Shown here in pieces: positions 1-7,365 of a stretch of 11,840 nucleotides of DNA (the stretch's first letter is position 1; each line of letters opens with the position of its first letter). Origin of the DNA: Desulfobulbaceae bacterium UBA5628 (GTDB lineage Bacteria; Desulfobacterota; Desulfobulbia; Desulfobulbales; Desulfurivibrionaceae). Below the pieces are notes generated by a model, which saw only the letters and a list, made by a program, of their open reading frames with translations, made no database searches and was not told the DNA's origin. The position numbers were made by a program, and so were the translations under genes. The stretch spans positions 33,633 to 45,472 of the forward strand of contig DIKC01000174.1 in NCBI GenBank assembly GCA_002421565.1, in the 5' to 3' direction.

Positions 1-181
1 TGGCCACCTTGTGGAAACGGCCGTCATCCATGTGGTGGAGGGTCTGGAGGATGCGGCGCTGAACCGGCTTGAGGCCGTCGGCCACGTCGGGAATGGCCCG
101 CTCCCGGATCACATAGGAGGTGTAATCGAGAAAATTCTCGTCAAAGAGCCGGTGCAGGCCGCCGTATTTCGAGGTTTCCAT
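1..181 (-). CDS. parC: DNA topoisomerase IV subunit A (ParC/GyrA family), N-terminal part only
   Basis: The first 60 codons of a type IIA topoisomerase breakage-rejoining subunit; the gene runs off the left edge. The ATG is at 181-179. The translation begins [17 protein letters not shown] and continues with [20 protein letters not shown] and PVQRRIL, the hallmark N-terminus of GyrA/ParC in which the subunit meets its ATPase partner and the helix bearing QRR lies near the DNA gate. The active-site tyrosine, normally about residue 120, is outside the window. It starts 10 nt after the parE stop, and an AGGG ribosome site overlaps that stop, so the two are probably translated from one mRNA as the A2B2 enzyme that decatenates or relaxes DNA. 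ParC rather than GyrA is inferred from the adjacent parE. Family assignment is secure. Confidence 0.9.
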   Translation of the reverse strand, partial: METSKYGGLHRLFDENFLDYTSYVIRERAIPDVADGLKPVQRRILQTLHHMDDGRFHKVA

Positions 182-189
182 AACGGTTG

Positions 190-193
190 CCCT
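190..193 (-). promoter_or_regulatory. Ribosome binding site of parC overlapping the parE stop codon
   Basis: On the minus strand AGGG lies 8 nt before the parC ATG and shares bases with the TAG stop of parE (192-194). This fixes the parC start at 181 and suggests translational coupling of the two subunits, which are needed in equal amounts. Confidence 0.6.
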
Positions 194-2018
194 AGACCAG
201 ATGTTCCATGATGTAATCCCGGCGGGCCGGGGTGTTCTTGCCCATGTAGAACTCCAGCACCCGCGGCACCTCGCTCAGGGTGTCGATGTTGACCTGTTTC
301 AAGCGCATATCCGCGCCGATGAATTGCTTGAATTCGCGGGGGGAAATCTCGCCCAGCCCCTTGAAGCGGGTGATCTCCACCGGCCGCCGCACCTTGGCCC
401 GGCCGGCCAGCCGTTTTTCCGCCTCCTGGCGCTCCCGTTCGCTGTAGCAATAAACGGTTTCCTCCTTGTTGCGAACCCGGAAAATCGGGGTTTCCAGGAT
501 GTAAATATGGCCCCGCTTGACCAGCGATTCAAAGTAATGGAGGAAAAAGGTGAGGATCAGGTTGCGGATGTGGAGGCCGTCCACATCGGCGTCGGTGGCG
601 ATGATGATCTTGTCGAAGCGCAGGCGGCCCACCGAATCTTCGATGTCGAGGGCGCGCATGATGCTGTACATCTCGTCATTCTTGTAGAGCAGGGCCATGG
701 GCTGGCCGAGGACGTTGAGCGGCTTGCCCTTGAGGGAGAAAACCGCCTGGGTCATGGGATCGCGGGCGCTGACGATGGAGCCGGAGGCGGACTGGCCCTC
801 GGTGAGGAAGATCATGTTCTCCCGGTCCGGCGGCGAGGGCTTGTCCGGGGCGGGATGATATTTGCAATCCTTGAGCTGGGGGATTTTAAGGGCCACCTTC
901 TTGGCCTTGGCCTTGGCCTCCTTGCGGACGTGCTGCAACTCCTTCCTGAGGCGGGCGTTATGCTGAATCTTGTCGATGATGATCGCGGCCAGGTCGGTGT
1001 TTTTATAGAGAAAGGCGCTCACCGCCTCCCGCACCGCATTGACGATGTCGGCCCGGATGTCGGTGTTGCCGAGCTTGTTCTTGGTCTGGGACTCGAAAAT
1101 CGGGTCCTTGACCTTGACCGCCACCGCCCCCACCACCCCTTCCCGGACATCCTCGCCGTCGAATTTCTTGCCGGAAAATTCGTTGACCCCCTTTAAAATC
1201 CCTTCCCGGAAGGCGGAAAGATGGGTGCCGCCCTCGTTGGTATAGGTGCCGTTGACAAAGGAAAAATAACTCTCGCCGTAGCCGTCGGTGTGGGAAAAGG
1301 CGAACTCGATCGCCTGGGTCTTGAAATGAATGGGGGCATAAAGCTGGGTGCCCTTGATTTCCGCCTCCAGGAGATCGAGGAGGCCGTTTTCGGAAAGAAA
1401 GGTATCGCCGTCGAACTTGAGCCGGAGACCGGCGTTGAGATAGGAGTAACGCTTGAGCCGCTTGCGGATGAAGTCACGGTTAAATTCGTATTCCGGAAAC
1501 ATCTCCGGGTCCGGGGTGAATTCCACCAGGGTGCCGTTCTTCTCCTTGCTCTCGCCCCGTTCTTCTTCCAGCAGGCCGCCCCGGGCAAAGGTTGCCTTGG
1601 CGAACTCGCCGTCCCGGAAGGAAGTCACCGTAAAGGCGCGGGAAAGGGCGTTGACCGCCTTGGTCCCCACCCCGTTGAGGCCGACCGAGAACTGGAAAAC
1701 ATCGGTGTTGTACTTGGCCCCGGTATTGATCACCGAGACGCACTCCACCAGCTTGCCCAGGGGGATGCCGCGTCCGAAATCGCGCACCCGCACCGTCCCC
1801 TCCTCGGCCACTTCGATCCGGATTTCCTTGCCCGCCCCCATGATGAACTCATCCACCCCGTTGTCGATTACCTCCTTGAGCAGGATGTAAATGCCGTCGT
1901 CGGGATGGGAACCGTTGCCCAGCCGGCCGATGTACATACCGGGGCGCAGCCGGATATGCTCCAGCGAACTAAGGGTCTTGATCTTGCTTTCGTCGTAAAC
2001 CGGGGCGGGAGAATTCAT
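192..2018 (-). CDS. parE: DNA topoisomerase IV subunit B (ParE/GyrB family, Bacteroidetes-like subtype)
   Basis: ATPase and TOPRIM subunit of a type IIA topoisomerase, 608 aa from the ATG at 2018 (E. coli ParE is 630). Visible in order: the GHKL ATPase with catalytic Glu49 and Mg-binding Asn53 ([11 protein letters not shown]), DFGRGIP at Asp80, the ATP-lid [10 protein letters not shown], and the QTK-loop Lys313; then TOPRIM with Glu407 in EGQSASGS and Asp476/478/480 in [12 protein letters not shown]; then RFKGLGEIS. The N-terminal phrase [20 protein letters not shown] and the single-letter change EGQSA, where gyrase has EGDSA, resemble the ParE subtype typical of Bacteroidetes rather than enterobacterial ParE. 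The frame stays open upstream to possible GTG (2036) and TTG (2039) starts. No start has a good Shine-Dalgarno; I chose the ATG because family homology begins just after it. It is co-oriented with parC, 10 nt apart. Confidence 0.93.
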   Translation of the reverse strand: MNSPAPVYDESKIKTLSSLEHIRLRPGMYIGRLGNGSHPDDGIYILLKEVIDNGVDEFIMGAGKEIRIEVAEEGTVRVRDFGRGIPLGKLVECVSVINTGAKYNTDVFQFSVGLNGVGTKAVNALSRAFTVTSFRDGEFAKATFARGGLLEEERGESKEKNGTLVEFTPDPEMFPEYEFNRDFIRKRLKRYSYLNAGLRLKFDGDTFLSENGLLDLLEAEIKGTQLYAPIHFKTQAIEFAFSHTDGYGESYFSFVNGTYTNEGGTHLSAFREGILKGVNEFSGKKFDGEDVREGVVGAVAVKVKDPIFESQTKNKLGNTDIRADIVNAVREAVSAFLYKNTDLAAIIIDKIQHNARLRKELQHVRKEAKAKAKKVALKIPQLKDCKYHPAPDKPSPPDRENMIFLTEGQSASGSIVSARDPMTQAVFSLKGKPLNVLGQPMALLYKNDEMYSIMRALDIEDSVGRLRFDKIIIATDADVDGLHIRNLILTFFLHYFESLVKRGHIYILETPIFRVRNKEETVYCYSERERQEAEKRLAGRAKVRRPVEITRFKGLGEISPREFKQFIGADMRLKQVNIDTLSEVPRVLEFYMGKNTPARRDYIMEHLV

Positions 2019-2210
2019 CGTGTTAATAAAGCGCACCAAAAAATTGGGGGTTGTTTGAGACAGCCCTGTATATCGCGCTTTGGCCCCCGGCGCAACCGTT
2101 TTACAATTCAGGCAGCGGCGGCGGGCGGTTACGCCTTGAAGGGCGGGGCCGCTTGCGGTACAGTGGTCTACCCCTTAGCGGGGCAACCGACAACCAGCAA
2201 GGAGTTTTCC
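2019..2210. other. Divergent intergenic region between parE and the M3 peptidase
   Basis: This 192-nt stretch separates the minus-strand parE from the plus-strand peptidase and must hold both promoters. I see no strong sigma-70 pair: the best AT-rich patch is TGTATAT at 2067-2073, without a good -35 box. Small potential hairpins occur at 2124-2135 (GGCG, loop GTTA, CGCC), 2149-2158 (CCGC, TT, GCGG) and 2171-2183 (CCCC, loop TTAGC, GGGG). The last ends 15 nt before the peptidase ribosome site. None has a U-tract, so they are not convincing terminators; they may be part of a leader or simply GC-rich chance. Confidence 0.4.
2199..2204 (+). promoter_or_regulatory. Ribosome binding site of the M3 peptidase
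   Basis: AAGGAG sits 6 nt before the ATG at 2211. It decides the start of the peptidase gene, because the reading frame is open for 330 further codons upstream (antisense to parE) with no biological meaning. Confidence 0.85.
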
Positions 2211-3992
2211 ATGAGCGAACAACTGAACGCCGCCCTCGGCACCAGCGATATTACCTGGAATCTCGACGATCTTTACGCCGGGGCGGACGATCCCCGGCTG
2301 ACCGCCGATCTGGCCACCTGCGAAGATGAAGCCCGCGTCCTGCGCCGGGAATTCGCCGGCCGCATAGCCGCCCTCCCGGCCGCCGACCTGCTGGCCCTGG
2401 TCAAACGGCTGGAAACCCTGGAAGCGCGTCTGGGGCGAATTTCCACCTTCGCCTACCTAAATTTCGCCACCCGCACCAAGGAGGCGGCGGCCGGCGCCCT
2501 GCTCCAGCAAGTCAAGGAAGCGGCCAGCCGGATCAACCGGGAGACCGTTTTTTTTGAACTGGAATGGAGCCGCCTGCCCGAGGCCCAGGCCGGGCCGCTC
2601 CTGGCCGCCCCTGAACTCGCCTCCTACCGCCATTATCTCGCCAGTATGCGGCGTTATGCCGACCATCTCCTGAGCGAGGCCGAAGAAACCCTGCTGATTG
2701 AAAAGGCGCCGGCCGGCCGGGCCAGTTGGACCATGCTCTTTGACAAGGTCATGGGCCATCTCAAATTCGGGGCAACCGGCCGCGGCGAGGAAGAGGTCTT
2801 GAGCGATCTCTACCAGCCGGAACGGGAAGCGCGGCAACAGGCGGCTGCCGATCTCACCGCCGGGCTCAAAAGCCAGCTTCACATCCTCACCCACACCTTC
2901 AACACCCTGCTGGCCGACAAGATGATCGACGACCGCCTCCGCCGTTATCCCGACTGGCTGAGCGCCATGAATCTCCACAACGAACTGCGGGACGACACCG
3001 TCAACACCCTGGTGACGGCGGTGACCAGCCGCTATGACATCCCCCGGCGCTACTACCGGCTGAAAAAAGAACTCCTCGGCCTGGAGCAACTGCTCGATTA
3101 CGACCGCTACGCCCCCCTCCCCCGCCTGCCTACGGAAAATTTCACCTGGGAGCAAAGCCGCGCCTTGGTGCTGGACGCCTTCCGCGCCTTTTCCCCGGAG
3201 ATGGCCGAAATCGCCAATCTTTTCTTCGAGCGTCGCTGGATTCATGCCCCCCTGCTGGAAGGCAAGCGAGGGGGCGCCTTTGCTCATCCGGCGGTGCCGG
3301 AGGTCCATCCCTACATCATGGTCAACTACACCGGCAACCTGCGGGACATCTCCACCGTGGCCCATGAACTGGGGCACGGGATCCATCAATATCTCGCCGC
3401 TGACCGGGGCTACTATAACAGCTCCACCACCCTGGTGCTGGCGGAAACCGCCTCGGTTTTCGCCGAGTTGCTGCTCTTCAAGGCCCAGGTGGCGATGCTG
3501 CCGGATGTTGCCAGCCGCCGCGCCTTCACCTGCCAGAAGCTGGAATCGATCTTTGCCACCGTCTTCCGCCAGGTGGCGATGAACCGTTTCGAGGATCGGG
3601 TTCACAACGGCCGCCGCGACCAGGGCGAACTCAGCCCCGAGCAACTGGCCGCCCACTGGCGGGCCACCCAGGAAGAGATGTTCGGCGATTCCGTTACCCT
3701 GACCGATGATTACGACTGCTGGTGGTCATACATTCCCCATTTCCTCGGCACCCCCGGCTATGTCTATTCCTATGCCTTCGGGGAATTGTTGGTGCTGGCC
3801 CTCTACAAGCTTTACCAGGAGGAAGGTGCGTCATTCGTACCCCGTTATCTCGAACTGCTCAAGGCCGGCGGCATCGCCTCGCCCTACGAGCTGGTCAAGC
3901 CCTTTGGGGTCGATCTCGACGATCCCGCCTTCTGGCAGGGGGGGTTGACGGTGATCGACGAACTGCTGCAAAGCGTGGAAAAAGAGGCTTGA
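2211..3992 (+). CDS. pepF: M3-family (PepF-type) oligoendopeptidase, zinc metallopeptidase
   Basis: 593 aa, a typical length for the PepF/M3 clade. It should cleave short peptides in the cytoplasm; no signal peptide or membrane segment is seen. The catalytic zinc site is intact: HELGH with His385, Glu386 and His389 inside VAHELGHGIHQYL, and the third ligand Glu412 in LVLAETASVFAE, 23 residues after the second His. The C-terminal signature IPHFLGTPGYVYSYAFGELL, which carries the conserved substrate-binding tyrosines, follows. The N-terminal 200 residues (WNLDDLYAG, then helical) match the PepF N-domain. The start is set by a strong AAGGAG. The gene lies alone with a small coiled-coil gene on the plus strand between two minus-strand operons. 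The family is certain; the natural peptide substrate cannot be told from sequence. Confidence 0.95.
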   Translation: MSEQLNAALGTSDITWNLDDLYAGADDPRLTADLATCEDEARVLRREFAGRIAALPAADLLALVKRLETLEARLGRISTFAYLNFATRTKEAAAGALLQQVKEAASRINRETVFFELEWSRLPEAQAGPLLAAPELASYRHYLASMRRYADHLLSEAEETLLIEKAPAGRASWTMLFDKVMGHLKFGATGRGEEEVLSDLYQPEREARQQAAADLTAGLKSQLHILTHTFNTLLADKMIDDRLRRYPDWLSAMNLHNELRDDTVNTLVTAVTSRYDIPRRYYRLKKELLGLEQLLDYDRYAPLPRLPTENFTWEQSRALVLDAFRAFSPEMAEIANLFFERRWIHAPLLEGKRGGAFAHPAVPEVHPYIMVNYTGNLRDISTVAHELGHGIHQYLAADRGYYNSSTTLVLAETASVFAELLLFKAQVAMLPDVASRRAFTCQKLESIFATVFRQVAMNRFEDRVHNGRRDQGELSPEQLAAHWRATQEEMFGDSVTLTDDYDCWWSYIPHFLGTPGYVYSYAFGELLVLALYKLYQEEGASFVPRYLELLKAGGIASPYELVKPFGVDLDDPAFWQGGLTVIDELLQSVEKEA

Positions 3993-4055
3993 TTTGGAGC
4001 TTGCCAGCGGCCGGCGGCGTGTGATAGAAAGGGGTATTCCCGTAATCTTCAAGAT
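3993..4055 (+). other. Short spacer between the peptidase and the coiled-coil gene
   Basis: I see no terminator with a U-tract here. The longest symmetry is a weak GGG-TATT-CCC near 4032-4043. The two plus-strand genes could therefore share a transcript, or the second may have its own unrecognised promoter. Confidence 0.3.
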
Positions 4056-4059
4056 GGAG
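4056..4059 (+). promoter_or_regulatory. Ribosome binding site of the small coiled-coil gene
   Basis: GGAG is 5 nt before the ATG at 4065 but only 2 nt before the in-frame GTG at 4062, so the ATG is the better start. Confidence 0.6.
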
Positions 4060-4064
4060 CAGTG

Positions 4065-4385
4065 ATGGCCCCGGAACTCACCGCCACCGCCACCCCGCAA
4101 CTGACCCAGGCTCTGGTAGGCCAACGGACCAGTACGACCGGGGCGGCCGAGACCCAGCAGGCCAGCCGCAACGTCCGCCAAGCCGAACAGCAACGGCAGG
4201 CGGCCGAGCAACGGGTGCGCGATGCCCAGCGGATGAAACAGGAAGCCACCGAACGATTGCGCCAGGCCGAACAACAGGAAAGGCGGGCGGCTCAGAATCT
4301 GCGGGAAGCCAGCGCCCAGCGCCAGAAAGTAGTCCAGACCGTTCAAACCAGCCTGCGCGGCACCATCGTCAACGTCCTGATCTGA
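4065..4385 (+). CDS. Small Gln/Ala/Arg-rich coiled-coil protein, function unknown
   Basis: 106 aa. I do not recognise the family. Three parts can be seen. Residues 1-30 are Thr/Ala/Gln-rich and probably disordered. Residues about 32-92 form a long, highly charged helix rich in Gln, Ala, Arg and Glu with repeated QAEQQ units (RQAEQQRQAAEQRV, RQAEQQERRAAQNL), very likely a coiled coil. A short hydrophobic C-terminal tail follows (LRGTIVNVLI). There is no signal peptide, membrane span or cysteine. It follows the peptidase by 72 nt on the same strand and is convergent with the zinc-knuckle gene, whose stop codon is 24 nt away. It has its own Shine-Dalgarno and an intact frame, which argues for a real gene. 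It may be a structural or scaffold protein; that is a guess. Confidence 0.7.
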   Translation: MAPELTATATPQLTQALVGQRTSTTGAAETQQASRNVRQAEQQRQAAEQRVRDAQRMKQEATERLRQAEQQERRAAQNLREASAQRQKVVQTVQTSLRGTIVNVLI

Positions 4386-4409
4386 CCCCTCTCCCGCTCC
4401 TATCCCGTT

Positions 4410-6497
4410 TTACTTCGCCATTCGCTTGATGGTCTGAGCAAAGGCGATCATCGGGGCCACCAAAACTCCGGCCACGAATATGCTTCTTTGCTGAAAGGAA
4501 GGATCCCGCACCAGCCGGGCCAAATCCGGGCCAAGTTGTTCGGCCAGCAGCATGGTGATCAAGGGATAGGCCAGCAGCAGCACTCCGGCCATTATCAGTT
4601 CCGCCATCGCCAGCCGCCCGCCGAACACCTTCATCGTATCCAGGGCCAGCCGCAACTTTTTCATCCGCTCCAGCACCGGCCCGACTTCCTTAAGCCCGGC
4701 CTTGGCCGCCTCCAGCCGCTGGGTGCCCTTGGAGAGGCTGTCGGCCGCCAGGGTGCGGCTCTCCACCAATTGCCGCCTGATCCGCCGCAAAATCGTTTCA
4801 AAGGAACGCCAGAAACTCTGGTAGGGATAATGATGCCATAATTCCTGGTATTGTTCCCAGGCCAGCACCGCCGCATCGATCTGCTCGTTCAACTGGTCAA
4901 TTTTGCTTTCCTGGAGACGCGGCCCGCTCTGCCGCAAAATTCTCGCCCGCTTGCCCACGTCGATAAGATCGTAGTAAGAACCCCGCTCCATCTGCTTATC
5001 CAGATTGAGCAAGGTGTCCAGATTGACCTTCAAATCAGGATCATCGCCGTCAAACCATTTGTTGAGCCGGGCATATTCCTTTTTGGTATCGGCCAGGATC
5101 TCCTCGGCTCGCTCCCTGGCGGCCCGGGGATAGGCGGCGAGCAAATCCTCCAGCAATCCCTCGATGGGTAGCAGCACCGGGTCCATCATGGCGATCACAA
5201 AATAAACCCGGTTCATCTCCACCAGTTTGCTGATCGCCTTGATGGTCTTGGCGCCCTGCCCCTTTTTGACCGCGGTCTGAATCCGGCGGTAGATCACTTC
5301 GTGACAATCGACAAAGAGATTGGCCACCGCCTGGATCGCATGATCCGCCTTCCAGAGATGGCCGGTAATGTCGTGATAACGGGAGAGCAACAGGCTGACG
5401 TAGATTTTTTCCTTTTCCACCGATGCCAGTCCCGCTGCCAACTGCAACTGATGCCCCATTTCCTCGACTCGGCCCCGTTCCAGGGCGACAAAGGCCAGGC
5501 CGACGGTGGCGTAAAACTGCTTGCCGCCCATCAACTGATTTTCGGTCAACAGCAACTCCCGGGCCTGTTCGTATTGCCCCACCCGCAAACAATCGAGGCC
5601 GGTCTGGAGATTGCGGCTGTCGATTTTTATCTTCTGGGTCTGACCGATGCCGCTCCATACCGGATGGATGGAAAAGGCGAGATACCAGAGATAACGGGGC
5701 TGATAGACAAGCAAAGAATCAAGAAAGGCGATAAATACCTGCAAGACCGGGTCTTTTCTGATCTGGGCGGTTTCCACCCCCGGGGCCAGCAAGGCGGCCA
5801 GCCGCTTTTGATCGGCCAGCGCCTCCTTGAAGCGCGGCCCGATCATTTCCAGGGGTTGATAACCGACCTCGCTGATGCCCAGACTTTCCATGGTCAGCAG
5901 CTTGCTTGGGCATTTGGCCGCAAGATGATTGGTCATCCCGCAATAAAAACAGGCGGGACGACCCGGCTCAACCACCAGATTGCGATGGGGAAAGAGCCGC
6001 TCCCGCCGCAAGGCAGCCGGATTGGCGAATTGCAAACGGACAAAGCCGGTATCATCGTCTCGCAACTGATGGGCCGGGGTATCGGGACGGGCGGCCAGAA
6101 TCCGCTCCCATTGCAGCTTCAAGGCCCGGGAAAGATAGACCGTTTCGTGGGCCAGTCCTTCCCATATGGGAGCGGCGGCCCCCCGGAAATTGGGCGGGGG
6201 GTCGTTTTTTTTCTCCAGATGGAGAATGTACTGCAAGGGCAACGGCACCTTTTCCCCTTCCCAGCCGAATTTCTTGCGCAGCCTGTCCATCTGTTCAAAA
6301 AGGGCGGAAACCGCGGCCAGGGGATGCTCGTAGTTAAAAAGCAGGAGATCGGAATTGCTGTCCCCTGCCTCCACCCCAGCCGTTCGCAGGCCCTGGCGCA
6401 AGTCGTCCACCAGCTCCGCCCAGCGGTTGCCCAGCAGACGGGCGCCGACAAAGGGGAGCGGATGAACCGCCAGCAAAATGGGATATTCCTTGGCCAT
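4410..6497 (-). CDS. Uncharacterised protein with CCHC zinc knuckle, TPR-like helices and two C-terminal membrane segments
   Basis: 695 aa, last gene of the menaquinone operon. I do not recognise the family. An N-terminal domain of about 170 residues (LLAVHPLPFVGARLL onward) is followed by a perfect C-X2-C-X4-H-X4-C zinc knuckle: Cys183, Cys186, His191, Cys196 in ACFYCGMTNHLAAKCPSK. Such knuckles bind one zinc and often single-stranded nucleic acid, and are rare in bacteria. Then come helical repeats resembling TPRs (for example GQYEQARELLL and FVALERGRVEEMG, roughly residues 290-400), a long charged helical stretch, and two hydrophobic segments at about 629-652 and 672-690 that could anchor it in the inner membrane with the large domain in the cytoplasm. 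The ATG has a strong AGGGGAG overlapping the mqnP stop, 8 nt away. Whether it helps quinone synthesis or only shares the transcript is unknown. Confidence 0.85.
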   Translation of the reverse strand: MAKEYPILLAVHPLPFVGARLLGNRWAELVDDLRQGLRTAGVEAGDSNSDLLLFNYEHPLAAVSALFEQMDRLRKKFGWEGEKVPLPLQYILHLEKKNDPPPNFRGAAAPIWEGLAHETVYLSRALKLQWERILAARPDTPAHQLRDDDTGFVRLQFANPAALRRERLFPHRNLVVEPGRPACFYCGMTNHLAAKCPSKLLTMESLGISEVGYQPLEMIGPRFKEALADQKRLAALLAPGVETAQIRKDPVLQVFIAFLDSLLVYQPRYLWYLAFSIHPVWSGIGQTQKIKIDSRNLQTGLDCLRVGQYEQARELLLTENQLMGGKQFYATVGLAFVALERGRVEEMGHQLQLAAGLASVEKEKIYVSLLLSRYHDITGHLWKADHAIQAVANLFVDCHEVIYRRIQTAVKKGQGAKTIKAISKLVEMNRVYFVIAMMDPVLLPIEGLLEDLLAAYPRAARERAEEILADTKKEYARLNKWFDGDDPDLKVNLDTLLNLDKQMERGSYYDLIDVGKRARILRQSGPRLQESKIDQLNEQIDAAVLAWEQYQELWHHYPYQSFWRSFETILRRIRRQLVESRTLAADSLSKGTQRLEAAKAGLKEVGPVLERMKKLRLALDTMKVFGGRLAMAELIMAGVLLLAYPLITMLLAEQLGPDLARLVRDPSFQQRSIFVAGVLVAPMIAFAQTIKRMAK

Positions 6498-6500
6498 GTT

Positions 6501-6507
6501 CTCCCCT
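6501..6507 (-). promoter_or_regulatory. Ribosome binding site of the zinc-knuckle gene overlapping the mqnP stop
   Basis: AGGGGAG on the minus strand lies 3 nt before the ATG at 6497 and contains part of the mqnP TAG stop (6506-6508). It supports both the start choice and translational coupling to the menaquinone genes. Confidence 0.7.
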
Positions 6508-7360
6508 ATACCACCAGGGCCAGCCAGGTGGCGACAAAGAGGGTAAGGCTGATCAGCCCGTTCATGGTGAAAAAGGAGAGCCGAATCCGGGCCAGATCGC
6601 CGGGCCGCACCACCAGGTGCTGATAAAGCATGGCAACGGCGGTAAAGATCAGGCCGAGCAGGTAGGGCCAGGCCAGTTGCCTGGCAATTCCGACCGTTGC
6701 GAAGCAGACAAAGGCGAGAAGATGAAAAAACATCGCCAGATGAAAGGCGCGGCGGCGTCCGAAGCGGGCCGGCAGGGAAAAGAGCCCGGCCTCCCGGTCA
6801 AAATCGGCGTCCTGGCAGGCGTAAACCGTATCAAAACCCGCCACCCAGAAAATCACCCCCAAGGAAAGCACAAAGGGGAAATCCCAAAGGGTGCCGTGGA
6901 CCGCCACCCAGCCGCCGAGCGGGGAAAAGGCGAGGGCTATTCCCAGCAGCAGATGGCAGAACCAGGTAAAACGTTTGCTCAGGGAATAAACGAAGGTAAG
7001 CCCCAAGGCCAGGGGGGAAAGGAGCAAGGTCAGGGGATTGAGCATGGCGGCGGCGAAAAAAAAGAGCAACGAGGCGGCGACCACCAGCAGCCACGCCTCC
7101 CACAGCTTGACGCTGCCCGCCGGAATGGCCCGGCCGGCGGTGCGGGGATTGACGGCATCAAAGCGGCGATCAACGATGCGGTTAAAGCCCATCGCCGCGG
7201 TTCGCGCTCCGATCATGGCCAGCACCACCCAAAGAAAAATCCTGGCCTCCGGCACTCCGCCCGCCGCCAGAAAGGCCCCCATCAAGGCAAAGGGCAAGGC
7301 GAACACGGTGTGCTCGAACTTGATCATCTCCAGCAATATTTTAATTTTGTTGTTCATCAT
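6506..7360 (-). CDS. mqnP: UbiA-family prenyltransferase of menaquinone synthesis (MqnP type)
   Basis: 284 aa integral membrane enzyme that transfers a polyprenyl chain to the aromatic quinone precursor. Both Asp-rich motifs that hold the Mg-diphosphate are present: Asn60/Asp64/Asp68 in FNRIVDRRFD, and Asp184/Asp188 in YACQDADFDREAG. About eight or nine hydrophobic helices are spaced along the whole length, as in UbiA. NPRTAGRAIPAG and YSLSKRFTWFCHLLLG are typical of the putative 4-hydroxybenzoate prenyltransferases assigned to the futalosine pathway. Its place between ubiX and other mqn genes supports MqnP over a ubiquinone UbiA. Two ATGs occur in tandem (7360 and 7357); GGA is 4 nt before the second, so that one may be used. 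It starts 5 nt after the ubiX stop. Confidence 0.92.
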   Translation of the reverse strand: MMNNKIKILLEMIKFEHTVFALPFALMGAFLAAGGVPEARIFLWVVLAMIGARTAAMGFNRIVDRRFDAVNPRTAGRAIPAGSVKLWEAWLLVVAASLLFFFAAAMLNPLTLLLSPLALGLTFVYSLSKRFTWFCHLLLGIALAFSPLGGWVAVHGTLWDFPFVLSLGVIFWVAGFDTVYACQDADFDREAGLFSLPARFGRRRAFHLAMFFHLLAFVCFATVGIARQLAWPYLLGLIFTAVAMLYQHLVVRPGDLARIRLSFFTMNGLISLTLFVATWLALVV

Positions 7361-7365
7361 TCCGT

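Noticed and set aside
897..918. Tandem repeat of GGCCTT units inside parE
   Set aside because: It simply encodes a Lys/Ala-rich linker (KAKAKK) between the transducer and TOPRIM domains; only three units, in frame with the gene.
1221..2210. A 330-codon upstream extension of the peptidase reading frame on the plus strand
   Set aside because: It is antisense to parE, has no homology to the peptidase family, and the strong AAGGAG at 2199-2204 with ATG at 2211 marks the true start.
2457..3656. Open frame of 399 codons on the minus strand opposite the M3 peptidase
   Set aside because: The plus strand has an intact peptidase with its zinc site; the mirror frame has low-complexity Gly/Gln/Val composition and no known motif.
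4386..4409. Possible bidirectional terminator between the convergent coiled-coil and zinc-knuckle genes
   Set aside because: The 24-nt gap is pyrimidine-rich on the plus strand with no inverted repeat, so no hairpin can be drawn.
5301..6623. Open frame of 440 codons on the plus strand opposite the zinc-knuckle and mqnP genes
   Set aside because: Antisense shadow typical of GC-rich codon use. It spans two real genes, has no recognisable domain and no good RBS.
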